Assembly: GCA_036873755.1 (NCBI GenBank)
Contig: JAVTVY010045365.1
Coordinates: forward strand, 1-64,000
Source: Hanleya hanleyi
Taxonomy: Eukaryota > Mollusca > Polyplacophora > Lepidopleurida > Hanleyidae
DNA length: 64,000 nt
Reading direction: 5' to 3'
Shown: one piece after another, positions 48,600-61,048 of the stretch
Position numbering within the stretch: position 1 is the first letter of the stretch
How the letters are laid out: each line of letters begins with the position of its first letter
Made by a program: the position numbers and the translations under genes
Notes under the pieces: generated by a model
The model's database searches: none
The model's input: the letters and a program-made list of their open reading frames with translations, nothing else
What the model was told of the DNA's origin: nothing

Positions 48600-51194
48600 G
48601 TTTTAGTGGAATGATATACGGTATTTGAAAACAAGTCAAAAGAATAAGCAATACCAAATCAAAATCTAATCAAATAACTTCAAATATATCGAAGACTTTC
48701 AGTGAGTTTCCTCTCCAGAAACTCACTAAAACAAATGAAAAACAGCCCACACTGGTATGTCCATTACAAAACACAAATTTGACACCAAAAATAAATAGCA
48801 GTGTCAACTCCTCACTCTCAGTTTCCACTCTAGAAACTCATTAAAGCAGAAGAAAGACCGTGTATCTCGTTATGTCCCCTAGGGAACACCAAATTGGACA
48901 CGAAAAATGAACCGCAGTGTCAACTACTCACATTCAGTGAATGAAAACAAATATTTAAACATGTGCAGGTTCGAGTTCAAACTGACGAAACACTTTTATG
49001 AACCAAATCAATTGTGCCTAATCAGCCATATCCATTGGGAAAAAAGAAAAAGAACAAGACCCGCCTCTAGAACAAGTGCAACACGTGTTACCACACAGTC
49101 AACACGTTGTTGCAACTTCTCTGTTAATCTTGCACTATTTCAATTTACGACTAATCATGAATAAGGCACTAAAGAAACCCAGGGTGGGTCTGGGGGAGAA
49201 AAAAAAATCAATTGTGCTCGGATGTAAGTCAGGCCACCTGTGTTCAACATAAATAAACCTTAAATTAACACTGTTTCCCGTGCCTGGCGGAATACAACAC
49301 AGAATACAAACTAGATTTTAGACTCGACCACGTCGAGGAGTTAATAACTCCGAGTTCAAATACAAACAAGAAATAGTCTGTCTCGAGATGGTAAACTGCA
49401 TCAAAATTTTAACTCACTCGCTCAACATCATGAACAACCTTCAGTCTATCATTCAGACCCCTCAAGGATGAACATAGGCCAGTTCCCATTCAATTAAATT
49501 TCAAACAATAGCATAATTTCCTGAACTGATCCAAGAGAATGGAGAAAACAGACAGGATATACAAATCATTAACTCAATTCAAAAGGATTGTAGGAAGTCT
49601 GATTACTATTATCGCAGTGACAACACCATGGCATCGTCATGAATACTATAATATATCGCAGTGACAACACCATGGTGTCGCCATGAATGTGGCTCGCATG
49701 ACTGACAATGCCCCAAACTATCAACTGAGCAATCAGAATCATGTATTGGACAATCAAAATGTAGGCAATATATATCTGTATTAATCCACAAAATCGACAG
49801 GATGAGCGATTTTTTAGCCGACCAGCCGACAGCCGACAAATTCGAATATCACGAACACCACGACATAAATCGAACTATACAAATTAGGGACAGCGATTCA
49901 AAAAAAAAAAAAATCTTGAAACACAAAGAAAAAACGGGTTTCCCTTTTATCAGGATGGGAAAAACGTTAGCAGAAGACAGTCACATTGACCTGCGAACAA
50001 TCTGAGCATTTACTATTGTATTCCAACGCACAATTGCATTCCAACTACAGATTTCTCATAAAGGTCGGCAAAATCTTCCATCCCAATCCAAAGACCCATA
50101 AATACTAACACATAGCAGAAATCTCACACAAAAGTCAATCTCAGAAACAATACAATTCAATCGTACAGAAGCACATAGACAACATCACACAGTAACACCT
50201 GGAGTGACAATGGACAAAAACTTCCATAAAAATTTGATTCTCCCCGATGTACAAGCTCTATGTGATAACCCAGTAAAAATATTTGAAAATTGTATAACCC
50301 TGCCAGGCGCAAATCGCATTCAATACCACGGAGTCAATTTATCCGGTTTTTACCAATCTATTGACCACGAACGGCCAAAATGCCATTACTAAATAAGACT
50401 TCGCGTTATCACAGGACAATAATGCTGTATACACGACGACGCCAAATGCAATAAATGAATAGAGTAAATACACTATTCCCCAGAAATGTTGACTAGTTCA
50501 ACTGGCTAAATACCAGGAATATATTTAATAGTACGGACCGAAATGAACACATCGAGTCCCTCAAAGAGGCGAAACGATTAATTGCCACATTACACAGATC
50601 TATATACATGTATGCTGTCGACAGTGCAAAATTATACCACCTTGGCCTTACTAATAGCATAGCGCGCCTATCACAGGGTAACAATACCGGTACTGTATAT
50701 ACAGCGACACCAAGTTATACGACCGATACACTATTTACAAGAAATGTTAGCGAGCTCAGCCGGCTATATACCAGAAAAAATATTTGATAGCAAGGCTGAA
50801 CTGAACACGACTAGTTTCATAACGAAACGGGGAAACGTCTAACCGACCTCTATATCACACAGACCGGTGTGAACATATTGTCAAATTTCACTATCGCGTA
50901 GCTAGCCTATCAGCCGAGACAAAGAAAGCCCTGTCTAACACAATCGACAGCCTGCCAGCCGTGAAAGGATTTATACAAAATCATCTACTGGAATAGCCCA
51001 ATGTCAGGATGACCGAGTCCCGGTAAAACAATTCTACATGCACTCAACCTGTGCAAAGCCGGCCAAGAAAACAGGGAAGGTGGGGAACGCGAAGAGAGAG
51101 GACAAATGGCCGACTTCCACCCCGCGTTTGTTTACCGGAAATTTTCAGACTTCCAGGCCAAAATAGGCTCTCAACCGTGAAAAATAAATTAATT
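48600..51194. other. Long leader of the LTR element, no ORFs
   Basis: About 2.6 kb between the primer-binding site and gag. It contains a roughly 125-bp tandem duplication (48700-48820 and 48828-48945; AGAAACTCA...ACACCAAA) and a diverged duplication of about 290 bp (about 50410-50690 and 50680-50930). Two echoes of a gag segment, CAACACCATGGCATCG near 49622 and 49664, match gag at about 47411. No frame longer than about 75 codons lies on the element strand. Confidence 0.6.
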
Positions 51195-51209
51195 TGACTT
51201 CTGACAACA
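51195..51209 (-). promoter_or_regulatory. Primer-binding site, tRNA-Leu-like
   Basis: Two bases after the 5' LTR the minus strand reads TGTTGTCAGAAGTCA. It matches 12 of 15 bases of TGGTGTCAGAAGTGG, the tRNA-Leu-complementary site used by several animal Ty3/Gypsy elements (family knowledge recalled, not looked up). Mismatches at positions 3, 14 and 15 would weaken priming. Confidence 0.6.
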
Positions 51210-51211
51210 GA

Positions 51212-51526
51212 TGTCGTAGAAAAGGTGTGCCCCGCCTAGCAACACCCAGAACGATATAGAGCTAAAAGATCCCCCATTAAAATCCACCCTCCATTCCAGC
51301 CCGTCTCGCTCATCCAATGTCCCATCCCAATCTGAACAAGAGATCGTGCAGACTCTCGAATCGTCCGTGCCCCGAAGTATTCCGAACCTCTCTCTTCGGG
51401 ACCAAACCGATTCGGGTCGGTAATGATCGAAACTATAGCCGGAAATCATGCAATCTCCTGGCATGTACGATTTGTTTCGACACGACAGGGATTAACATTC
51501 ACGAGCGTATAGCTACCTCTACAACA
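51212..51526 (-). repeat. 5' LTR
   Basis: 315 bp, TG...CA, about 98% identical to the 3' LTR apart from the 15-bp indel. ATGT follows it at 51527, matching the bases before the other LTR. Confidence 0.9.
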
Positions 51527-52559
51527 ATGTATCAAAAATCATATTTGTTTGTTAAATATCCCCAGTATTGTGAACTGTACTAATAATGAACGTCTGACAA
51601 CAAGTAGTAGTAGGGAAAAATTAGCTAAAACACTAAAAGCATAATTTACATGTATTGCGCATAGGGGAAGTTGTGTAGAGTGAACATATATTACGTAAGA
51701 CATTTTAATGTTTGATTTATAAATAATCAAATAACGACATGTCATCTGCATGGATTCAGATTTGCCTGGGCCTTTTCAGCTCAATATGTAGGTATATTCA
51801 GAGGTATTGGGCATTTATTACATAGAACATTTTGATATCTCTTATCTAGATAACAAAATAAACGGCATGCATGTCATCTGTAGGGACGCAGATTTGCCTG
51901 GGCCTTTTAACCCGATATGTGAGTATATTCTCCAGTCAGTTAACCCTGTCTGGCCTGAGCGATTTGGGACCTGGTGTGGAGGTGTCATTTCGTTCGCCCA
52001 TCCCAAATATTTTTCTTACCCCTTCAGCTAGAGGGCTGAAACAAACCACACTATACCCTTGGATCAAGCTCTGCTAAAAAAAATAGCCGAATGGGCTCCA
52101 ATATCCCTCGGATATCAGTTATTGTGTATACTCAACAATCATGCATTTCATAAGATATACTTTTAGAACTTTGACAACATCATGTAGGTTAACAAAAATG
52201 TATTATAGTAGGGTTGACTCTAGTTCTCTCAATTTAGAAATACAAAGGAAATTGAGCCAGGTCAGCTTTGCCAATGCCTTAATTGATGAGAAAAAAAAAT
52301 GCGCTGAGGTTCTGGCAAAGCATGACCAAATTCTTAGCTCAAAATATACTCTTCAATATAGTTCATTATCAAATCAAGTAATTTGATCCTTGAAATACAG
52401 ATCAAGGTCATCTTCAACATCATCTTCAACAATTCACTGGTCTATTCTATATTAATTGGATATGCAACATGAATTCGGAGATCTTAGACTTAACATATAT
52501 AATTTGACCTTTAGAAAATATGTCAAAGTCAGCGATATTCAATAGACTTCAGGTCCAGG

Positions 52560-52745
52560 CATATGCGAGTATGAATTTGAACAGCTGAGATAATAAGGCT
52601 ACGTCCGAGAATCCACCGTATCCTCGGGTCTGAATGTGAGGTGCTGAGGGATGTTTTTCTGTAGAGTCATATGGTTGCTTTTCATTCGCCATACGTCGTC
52701 AATTCTTCCCACCTCTTGCTTATCGCTCCAATTTTGGACAATGCA
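52560..52745 (-). repeat. Fragment matching unit A 952-1100
   Basis: The reverse complement (CAAGAGGTGGG, GACGACGTATGGCG, CAGACCCGAGGATACGGTGG) corresponds to the unit-A-specific segment at 952-1100, which unit B lacks. That segment is therefore a mobile or dispersed repeat of its own. Confidence 0.6.
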
Positions 52746-52789
52746 GATATAATCCTCCATGAAATAATGTACTAAATTGTCTGACCTGG

Positions 52790-53105
52790 ATAAAAAAGGT
52801 CAAGGTCAGTCATCTTCAGCATACCTCTGGATTATCGCCAGATGTATACATAGTATTAATTTAAAAAGCCTAGCTATATTTCGTCATAACAAACACTATA
52901 AGACCTTGATAAAATGGGTCATGGTCGGTCATTGTCAATAGGCTTCTGACATTTCACCAGATGCATACGTGGTATGAATTTACAATGCCTGGCTATAATC
53001 CTTCTTAAGATATCGTGTCAACAAGAAAGATGGGCAGACGGACGGACCGACAGACAGACGCCTCGAGGGACAGACATACGGCGCCGATGACGACAATATC
53101 CTTCC
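52790..53105. repeat. Dispersed repeat ending in GACGGACGG-type satellite
   Basis: Two diverged units with GGTCAAGGTCAGTCATCTTCA / GGTCATGGTCGGTCATTGTC and CCAGATG-ATAC words are followed by GGCAGACGGACGGACCGACAG and CGACAATATCCTTCCGG. This pattern is common in molluscan non-coding DNA (from memory). Confidence 0.5.
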
Positions 53106-53681
53106 GGTAAAATTTGCCCAAGGGGTAAAAATGTAATTAAAATCCAAGATGGCCGCCGGTCAGCTCTGTCGAATTTATATTTATCTGTTGGCATGATAAA
53201 TTAGTGAATAATAATCTGATGCAAAATAAAATGTCGAAGACATCAGTTTTCGAGTACCCCACATAGTCGCCATTTTGAATTTACCCATGATCCTCTGCTC
53301 GAGAGTTATGCAAATACGTTAAAAATGATCCCAATATGATAATACAAAGTCAGGGAGTGTCAGCTCTCAAGTTTTTGTCGTTCCGGAGATAGGGCACATA
53401 GCTTGGTAGGGGAAGGAGCTCCCTTATAGTCGTCCAACCACGCTCTGTTTCAATGTAATAAAAGTCACATGTAAATACTGTTACCCTACATTTCGGGGTT
53501 GCGGGAAGGGATCTTGGGTCCCGCCTCGGAGAATTTTACTCTGGTGATCGAAAATAGTGAACATATATGTACAAATCTGGAGGGGTGAGGGTGGGGTAGA
53601 GTGGGGCCCTATAAGCGATAAGTAGAAGGTAATAAATCATAAATCAAGAATGTATATAAATTAAATTGTATAAAACCATAC

Positions 53682-54032
53682 CTGTGCGACTATGGTCCAT
53701 TCTCTGTCCTCCATAATAAACAGAGAAGTGTCATTACACGAGGTACAGTTTTCGCGGATGGCGCACCAACTGGAAATATCTTCTTTGGAGGTCCCGAACA
53801 CGAAACAAGATCCGTTTTCCATGCCTGCATTCCCAGAATGGGTCGAAGAGCTGGCATTGTAACTTCTTGTTGGGCAGCAGCTATAACCAAGAGGCTCCGC
53901 ACCGAAAAAAGCCATGGCAAGATTATTGAAGGGAACTTGAAGATAATTGAAGAAAAGCAAAACCCATACAGCTATCTGATATCGTCCTGGATGTCCAAGA
54001 TGCCGAAGCAGCTGATCTGTTGCAACCGACAT
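53682..54032 (-). CDS. SLC22-family transporter, exon 1 (leftward gene)
   Basis: 117 codons from ATG at 54032 to a splice donor: VAQ then GT at 53681-53680 (GTATGG). An upstream in-frame TTG is not used as the start, because the paralogue at 56849 begins at the matching ATG. The segment has a cytosolic lead (TDQLLRHLGHPGRYQI), one membrane helix (about residues 20-40) and the large extracellular loop typical of SLC22 proteins, with six cysteines and N-glycosylation sites (NASS, NGSC, NCTS, NDTS), ending in REWTIVAQ. SLC22 proteins carry organic cations, anions or carnitine across the plasma membrane. The next exon would lie to the left and I cannot find it; the LTR element begins 2.2 kb away. 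It may be a gene with a long intron or a solitary duplicated exon. Confidence 0.8.
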
Positions 54033-56848
54033 CTTACTGTTTCGGAGAGTCAATGCCTTAAATATTTTGACGTGACAACTAACATATCGATAGAAGCTCA
54101 GAAAATATGAAGAGAATTAAATTTCATCGAATGATTTGATAGGTTGAATTTAGGGTATTATGTTGAAATTTGTCGAAATTCCAGACGGAAATGCAATACT
54201 ATCCATTGGGTTAGTTAACAGGGACAAGCTTTTTTTACAGTTCTAACTTTTACAGTTCTAACTTTTACAGTTCTAACTCTAGTAAAGCAAGTGCAGCCGA
54301 ACTATCTTCCTACACCTGTAGAGCTTTATTCATATACCACCCGTGCGATCAGTTGATATTCGTTCTGTATTAAATCATTAAAACACGAATTCCAATAACG
54401 TTACCGGGAAGTTTAGCAGGAAAATGCCAGCTTTAGATGTTTCGTTGCTGAAAACGATCAACGACTATCCAATATCACGTCCAACTGTCCAATAATAACA
54501 AAAAAATTGGTCTAAAGTGTATATTAAGTTGTTTTATTAGTATTGTTTGAGAGAAGCACAGTCCAAGCATTTACAAAGTTCACAGTAACGTTTTTGCAAA
54601 GTAGACAGTGAATCTGTCAGAAAAGCATAACTCGTACTGACCCCAGACTGAACGATACAATCGATTACGACCTGGACGACACAAAGTGCCATAGATTCTA
54701 ACATTCGTATTTATGTAACAACATAATAACAAGGGCAAACTTCAAGACGTTCAGACCACATTCAACAATAGGTGTCAATTTATGTGCAATGCACCTTCTG
54801 AAACGGACCGTACAGCTCAGCACCAGAAGTGCAGAAGTTTTAGTGAACCGATTGATGTTGTTGTTGTTACAGAGTATTTTGGAAATTACTGGAAATCGTA
54901 GGTCAATCCCTTCAGAAAATGACATTGCTTGTGCAGTGAACTTAGGTTCTGAGCTTCTGCAATCTTAAATACTGAGCGTGCACGATTAACACAATAAAGT
55001 GAAAAATGTACAATCCAAATTATAAGCAATAAGGAATAAGCTCGTGCAAAATACGCAAAAAGAATGATACCCTCTAAGTATTGGTAATGGCGATTCATTT
55101 TTTGCCAAATCGTTAATATTTAATCTTAAACAATTTCTCAAATTTATTTTCATCTGTCATTGAACAAAATTAAATCTGGGAAATTATTTAAAATTCATTG
55201 TAAAGTATTCGGTCAAACAGGGATCCCCAATATTTTTGTGGTAACCTTTCTTTTTCTGTAGTTTGCATGGCCTTATTCCTTTTTGCGCATAATTTGGATT
55301 GGCACCGTTTCTAAGTTCTACAGACTTTGAATAAATTCATCTCAAACTCCTTGAATTTAGTATTACATTGAATGGGCCAAATATCTCATTTTAAAATAAG
55401 AATAGCGCATTATTGTATGAGTTCAATTTTTTACATGTCATTCATTCGTGTTGTATGTACAACATCAGGGCAGACATCTTCAGCATTTTACAAAGTCTTT
55501 CAAGCGTCAACTTTCCGGCGTATCTAGGGTAAGTTAATGGACACGGCTCTCCACACATCGATGACTTGGGTCGCGTGGATTGTTGCATATGGAAACTTGG
55601 ACAATCCACGACTTGTTCCTTCATTTGGCCTTCTTGATCTGAGCGTATGGTCTGTGTAATCATCATATAATGTGATTGTTGTTGTTTCACTCGGGTCATA
55701 TGTATACAATACACACAAGAGAGATGGGTTTCGAAAATTTAGAGGTACCAGGACTTTGTGGGTAGGGGAGGATACGGGTGGGGGGGGGTGAAAGTTCAAA
55801 GAAGTAGTAGCCAATGATAATGGAGTAATCAATAACATGTCGACATCTATTTATTCAAGTCATCATCAGATTTGGTAGTTTACAACATATTCTATTGGTA
55901 TAATCCACCAAGAATGAAATTAACCAAAAAATTGCTCATATGAACTATTTTTCTCTTTCTCCTAACTTTTCTTATTTAGTTCTTTTGTCCAACCTCTCTG
56001 AAATTTCTCTCCAGGGTATCATCGCGTAACAAAACCGAGGTCGATAGGCCAAAGGAAGATGGCACCCCAAACAGAAAATTATTGACAACATTGCACTATT
56101 ACTCTGCTCCAAGGATGTAGATTGCGATTAAAATTCGGGAATATCTCACGCTGATGGAAAACAAGAAACCTACTGAGACAGAATGTCAAAGGTTAAGGCC
56201 ACGGAAAACCACTCAAAATCAAATTTGTGAGCGTATGCATTTGGTTATCAAGCGATGCGTTCGGTACAAAGATTGAGGTCAAAGGTCAAATGCCACTTAC
56301 CAACAGCAACTCACAAAAAAGATGAATCGGGGCCGATAATATTTAATAACGTTAATTTATTAATCCGTTAATAAGACTTATTCGACACATGACTTAAAGA
56401 GTCAAAATTTCGTTTAATGACGTAGTCCGCGGTGCTACTTAGGCTCATGTTTAACTACTGCAGTATTTCACGATACTGCAACATGGAAATCAAGAGATAT
56501 GCAAGAGTAACTGTGACAGGTGACGAAAATATCGTTTGTAATAAATATAATTAATTGTGTATATGGCACATGGAGATATGCTGTATAGGATGAAAAGTAT
56601 ATCATATCAAGAAAATGTTGACGCATGTAACTACATGTACGTTATCAATACTTTGCATACGTGTTATGGACACCTTGAATACATTGCGGTTAGCTCACAT
56701 TACTAAAGAGTCTTCAATCGGTGCGACGTGAAAACGAGACACGGGCTCTACACAAAACAGCATTTGAGTCCTGGTACTCGATCGTTTTGGAAAATTGGAA
56801 ACATTGTGATACGCTTTCTGCAACAGTGAGATATATCCAGGTTCCAGA
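54033..56848. other. Intergenic region between divergent SLC22 first exons
   Basis: 2.8 kb that should hold the 5' UTRs and promoters of both genes if both are active. I see no CpG-rich block or clear TATA box tied to a start. A G10 run is at about 55782-55791, and TTTTACAGTTCTAAC is repeated three times near 54235-54280. Short open frames here show no domains. Confidence 0.5.
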
Positions 56849-57199
56849 ATGGCTGTTTCCATGGACCAACTCTTGAGGCATCTTGGGCGACCGGGGCGAT
56901 ACCAGATTGTTGTATTTTTCTTGATTTCCGTCAATTATATCCAGATCGCCTTCAATCATCTTGCTATGGCTTTCTACGGCGCCGAGCCTCTTGGGTATCG
57001 TTGTGGCCCAGTGTTGGATTTCCTTGCCAACTCTTCAATGTATCCCGGGAACCAAAGCAAAGACAATGGGTCTTGTTTGGCGCACGGAACATCAACAGCG
57101 GACATAATCAAGTGGTGCGCCATCCGCGAAAACTGTACCTCATGTGATACTAGTAACCCGTTTGTTATGGAGGAGAGAGAGTGGACAATAGTTGCACAG
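56849..57199 (+). CDS. SLC22-family transporter, exon 1 (rightward gene)
   Basis: 117 codons from ATG at 56849 to VAQ, then GTACGT at 57200. It aligns without gaps in length with the leftward exon: MDQLLRHLGRPGRYQI, a membrane helix (VVFFLISVNYIQIAF), FYGAEPLGYRC, and a large loop with N-glycosylation sites (NSS, NQS, NGS, NCT), WCAIRENCTSC and EEREWTIVAQ. Exon 2 at 61049 continues in phase 0 with FDLVCDRKYL, the universal SLC22 continuation. Substrate cannot be told from this part; organic cation/carnitine transporters are the closest by general look. There are five loop cysteines against six in the paralogue. Confidence 0.92.
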
Positions 57200-57404
57200 G
57201 TACGTCTACATGATTTTCCGGAATTTATTTGATGATTTCGTGTTGACAATATTTGAATTTCAGATAACAATAACTGGTGCAGATGAAGAACTTAGCGAAT
57301 CCCCTCGCCCCCTCGCAGCCCACCCACCCCATCCTGTATTTCATGATTTAAATACTTTCGAGAACGAATCATTGTCGTGGTCGTATCTTAATCAGTCTGC
57401 ATCA

Positions 57405-57581
57405 ATAGATACATATGTGGACACATTTCTCCATACATACATATATACATATTTGAACACATTTCTCCATACATACATATATACATAATTGAACACAGTT
57501 CTCCATACATACATATATACATATGCGGACACAGTTCTCCATACATACATACATATGTGGACACAGTTCTCCTTGCATACA

Positions 57582-57612
<31 letters not shown>

Positions 57613-57625
57613 GTGGACACAGTTC
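57405..57625 (+). repeat. Minisatellite in SLC22 intron 1
   Basis: Six tandem copies of 30-50 bp built from GGACACAGTTCTCCATACATAC with variable ATAC runs. The longest ATAC tract is at about 57576-57610. It is likely to vary in length between individuals. Confidence 0.9.
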
Positions 57626-57849
57626 TCAACTGGTATCTAAATTGAAGTATTGAATTTTATTCTTATCAGCGTATAAAATGGCGGATTCATTCTCAAATAG
57701 TATTTACATCTCATGAAATAATTGTGATCCATGGACTCTAAGGTTAATATCCAAACTCATTTTATTATCTCATTTTCGTTGGGGTATGCAAAACGCAGTA
57801 TCGCCCTTGAGAAGTATTTGGCTTACCATGGTTGTTTGAAGGTTTTGAT

Positions 57850-58060
57850 TTGTATCCTCACTCATCGATCTCCAGAGGGTCTTGCCAGCGAAATCGCGAA
57901 ACAGCAATAATGTGAGGAAGCAAAACAACAACAACGCGAAAACGCGAATCATCGACAACGTAAAAGGGTGAAAAGGCAATACGAAAATGCGAAAACGCGA
58001 CGCGAAAATGTGAAAACGGGATACTATATTTCGAATCGCTTTTTCACCTCGCATTTTTGC
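57850..58060. repeat. CGCGAAAA-rich degenerate repeat with inverted end
   Basis: CGAAATCGCGAAACAGC at 57892 and many GCGAAAA words up to 58020 are followed by the inverse TTTTTCACCTCGCATTTTTGC at about 58041. The two ends can pair, so it resembles a small foldback element. Confidence 0.5.
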
Positions 58061-61048
58061 TGTTTATCGTGTGTCCCAGAAAAAGATGGTTTCAGTGTAT
58101 CATGTCGAACACGCTATGGTGACTGATCATCAAAGCGTGCTTTGTTGGAGTACGATTGAAGAAACACAAAGACACTGTCATTTGATTGATGCTTACATTT
58201 TTTTATTCATCCTTTTATGATGCGCCTTTTCTAAAGGGTTAGCTTCGACTCGTCTTCCCACGATTCTGTTCTTACAATGTGAGCTATGTCAGCTTTTATA
58301 GGTAATATGCCCGTGAATCGGCTCAATGGAGATCTACACATAAATACCTATACCTGGTTGATAAAATGGTGTTGATTTACACTTACGTATATGTTACATG
58401 ACACGACTACTTTTGTGGAAGGGCAACAACCATGGAGAGGGACCCAGATATGTATTGCTTCTTTTATTTCGTTAAAGTAATCCAACAGCCTCTTAATGCT
58501 ACAGCGTAATTCAGATGAGAGTAGAAGCTCAACTTTGATATACTGCAGAATACATACGTTTCAACATAAAGCCCTCACAGACTAATGCTTTGTTGATTAT
58601 TTTTTCTGGAAAATAAAGCAATAAAATACTGTGTAATGTTCATCGGATAATATCTATATAATAGCATAGCAATATAACGATAATATGGCAGGCATTATCC
58701 GGAGATTATTTTTTATATTTCTAGAATATGTAATTATTATATCATCGGTCTGCGTGGTTTACTAGTCAAATCCGGTTTAATGCTAAAAATATATGTCCGT
58801 TTGTAGTATTTGCCAGTTCATTCGTACTACAAGCCTGGCACAACTGTTTTTAGGTCATAAGACAGTTATTTTACATATCTATTCTACATTCTAACTGACT
58901 AAGCAGGCTGAATTTTGTTTTTAGTTTTAAATGCAATGGTGCCCGAGATACAGGAGAAATTGAGAAAAATGACTGAGAGTGCATGCCAGTTTTTAACCAG
59001 AGGGCTTCGAAGTCGGGTACCCCCGTCTCAGCACTTCACTTCAAAATATGCAGAAAATCGATCTGCATGCTGATTTTAAATTCCTTTTTTTATAGTGAAA
59101 ACAAAGTTGTTTCGTCTGTAGTAGTGTTGGTTCACTGTCTACAAGGCCAGCCAAAGGAATCGCTGCTTTACCTTGAGGGTACCTTCCAGAGATTCGTCTA
59201 TTCGGGAGCGCATAAACACTTTGTTATGTTGATATTTTCTGAAAAATCTGATTAGCAAGCCCATCTTTTTCACAGCTCTGATATGCACCGTAATAAAAAA
59301 GCGGAGCTCGAATATTCCCTCCAAGTTTGCTCGACATTTCTAAGAAAAGCCCTCAAAAATCCGAAAAGTGGCAAAATTCGGCCCAATTTCCAGAAAAATA
59401 TATAACACCGATTTCAACATACACATGTTGGAACCCGATTTGGCTTGCATCTGGCCATTAGACTTTGGTCCGAGGATGCATTTGTCTATTTGACAAAATC
59501 GAATGGGTCCGCTCTAGCACTTCCCCCTTGATAGCTACTTGAAAGTTTATAAAGTAACCCTCTCTTCAGGCCAAATCATATGCTTCTGCCAGGTCTATGA
59601 ATACTAAAAGTGTTGCTATGTTCTAATTATAATAATCAGTTAAACTCAACAGTAGATTCGTTGTTGACCGGAGTTTACTAAACCCATGTTCTTAGGAAAT
59701 AATAGTATGTCATCCTCACAAATTACACAGAAGCCAGTTTCCAGTCAGGGAGTCACAGTTCCCGACCAGATGAAGATCTTAAGTACGACCCTAAAGAACA
59801 TCTGGCCCGTACAGAAAAAAGGATGCAGGGAAAAATAGAGTTTTGTAACAGCCCCTACTAGTTTGGGCATATTTATATCTCCATTTTGATGGTCTACCAC
59901 AGAAACATGTCTGGGTGAAGTTATTGTCTATTGTCTTTCTCGAACTCTCTATCAAAATACCGTGACTGTAAATGGCTCGAAAAGAAACACATCGTAGAGT
60001 ATGTCACGTTTCGCTTTTCGATATAAAATCAGGTCTTACCCAGGAAGTTCCCTCTTTTCCGTTTGGTGACTGACACGATACATTGAGTTATTCCTTTAAT
60101 TGATCCATTCAATGCGGCGGAATCGTTTACTACTGTATATCTGAAATTTGCATATCCGGTCAAACTCGCTTCAGGCAATTTTTCTACCGAAATGGAAGCA
60201 AGAGATTAAGTAAGGCGCCACAAGGAAGATCTTTCTCGTATATTGGAATTTCCAGCTTAATCGGAGACGTTCGCCATTTTGTTTGGAAAAGCCAAATCCG
60301 TGTACTTGTAAATGTAACACGCCGTAGTGACTGGTCTGGTTCAACCTAAATAAAATTAAATCCTATCTGCTCCCCCATGTGGATATTTCGCTTGCAGGAT
60401 CTAATCGGCTTGCAGTAACGCGCGTGTCAACCAATCTCGAGAGCTCTTCATAGTGCTCTGAAGGGAACATAATGGTAAATGCATTCTGGTTGGCTCAGCC
60501 GAATCATACGCCAAGCTGTCGGGGAATCTTTTGATGTTGCCGCCCTCCCGTCAGGTTGGCACCGTAATGCGGGGTAGAGTTATGGACTGGTGCTTGGCGT
60601 AAACCTTGGGTTAAAGCAGGGACCATGACCTTCCCCCCTCCCCGACTGCAAGTAAATTAACTAGAATGCGAGCGCGATGTCATAAGACTATTAAATATTC
60701 ACGAGCTGGGCGCTTTGAACACCAAATTCAATTGAAATCAGTGAGATACTACATAGCGACATATACGATTGAGGAGCATTGACAGGATATTAATTTATTA
60801 AGATTGGGTCTGGTTGCTTCTATTTTCGACACAGGCATGAAAGCACGTTGAGGGATATAGAAGACACAAACAACAAAGACCACAGTTTCATTACGCCTGT
60901 TATTGTTTTGGTTGCCAACGTACAAGCGAAAGGTATACAGAAACTTATGTGTTTTGTTACACATATCTGGCATGACAAAGCAAATAGCCCATTAATGTTA
61001 GCGATATATTTTAGAGATGTAATATTATTTATTATTCCCGTGTTTTAG

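Larger units (their letters stand above)
44878..51530 (-). mobile_element. LTR retrotransposon with gag but no pol
   Basis: Two direct repeats of 330 bp (44882-45211) and 315 bp (51212-51526) begin TGTCGTAG and end CTACAACA on the plus strand, so on the minus strand each runs from TGTTGTAG to CTACGACA (TG...CA). ATGT flanks both sides (44878-44881 and 51527-51530), a 4-bp target-site duplication. Inside, on the minus strand, come a primer-binding site, a 2.6-kb leader without ORFs, a broken gag (48599-46709), 1.5 kb of non-coding DNA and a polypurine tract. Protease, RT, RNase H and integrase are all absent. The LTRs differ at about 6 positions plus one 15-bp indel, so the insertion is fairly young. 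The gag and primer site point to the Ty3/Gypsy group. Confidence 0.9.
51938..53425 (+). mobile_element. Copy of the piggyBac-like MITE family split by a 1-kb insertion
   Basis: The left end TTAACCCTGTCTGGCCTGAG and the next 140 bp match 32710-32880. The right half (AAGATGGCCGCCGG at about 53145, then GAATTTACCCATGATCCTC at 53277 to about 53420) matches 33095-33230. Between them lies about 1 kb of other repeat DNA. The right terminal repeat is not recognisable. Confidence 0.6.
57200..61048 (+). other. Intron 1 of the rightward SLC22 gene
   Basis: 3.85 kb, starting GTACGT and ending TTATTCCCGTGTTTTAG. Apart from the minisatellite and the CGAAAA-rich repeat described separately, I see no genes in it. 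Open frames are short and without domains. Confidence 0.85.

Noticed and set aside
57388..57629. Long open frames of Met-Tyr-Val-Cys repeats
   Set aside because: They are translations of the ATAC minisatellite in three frames.
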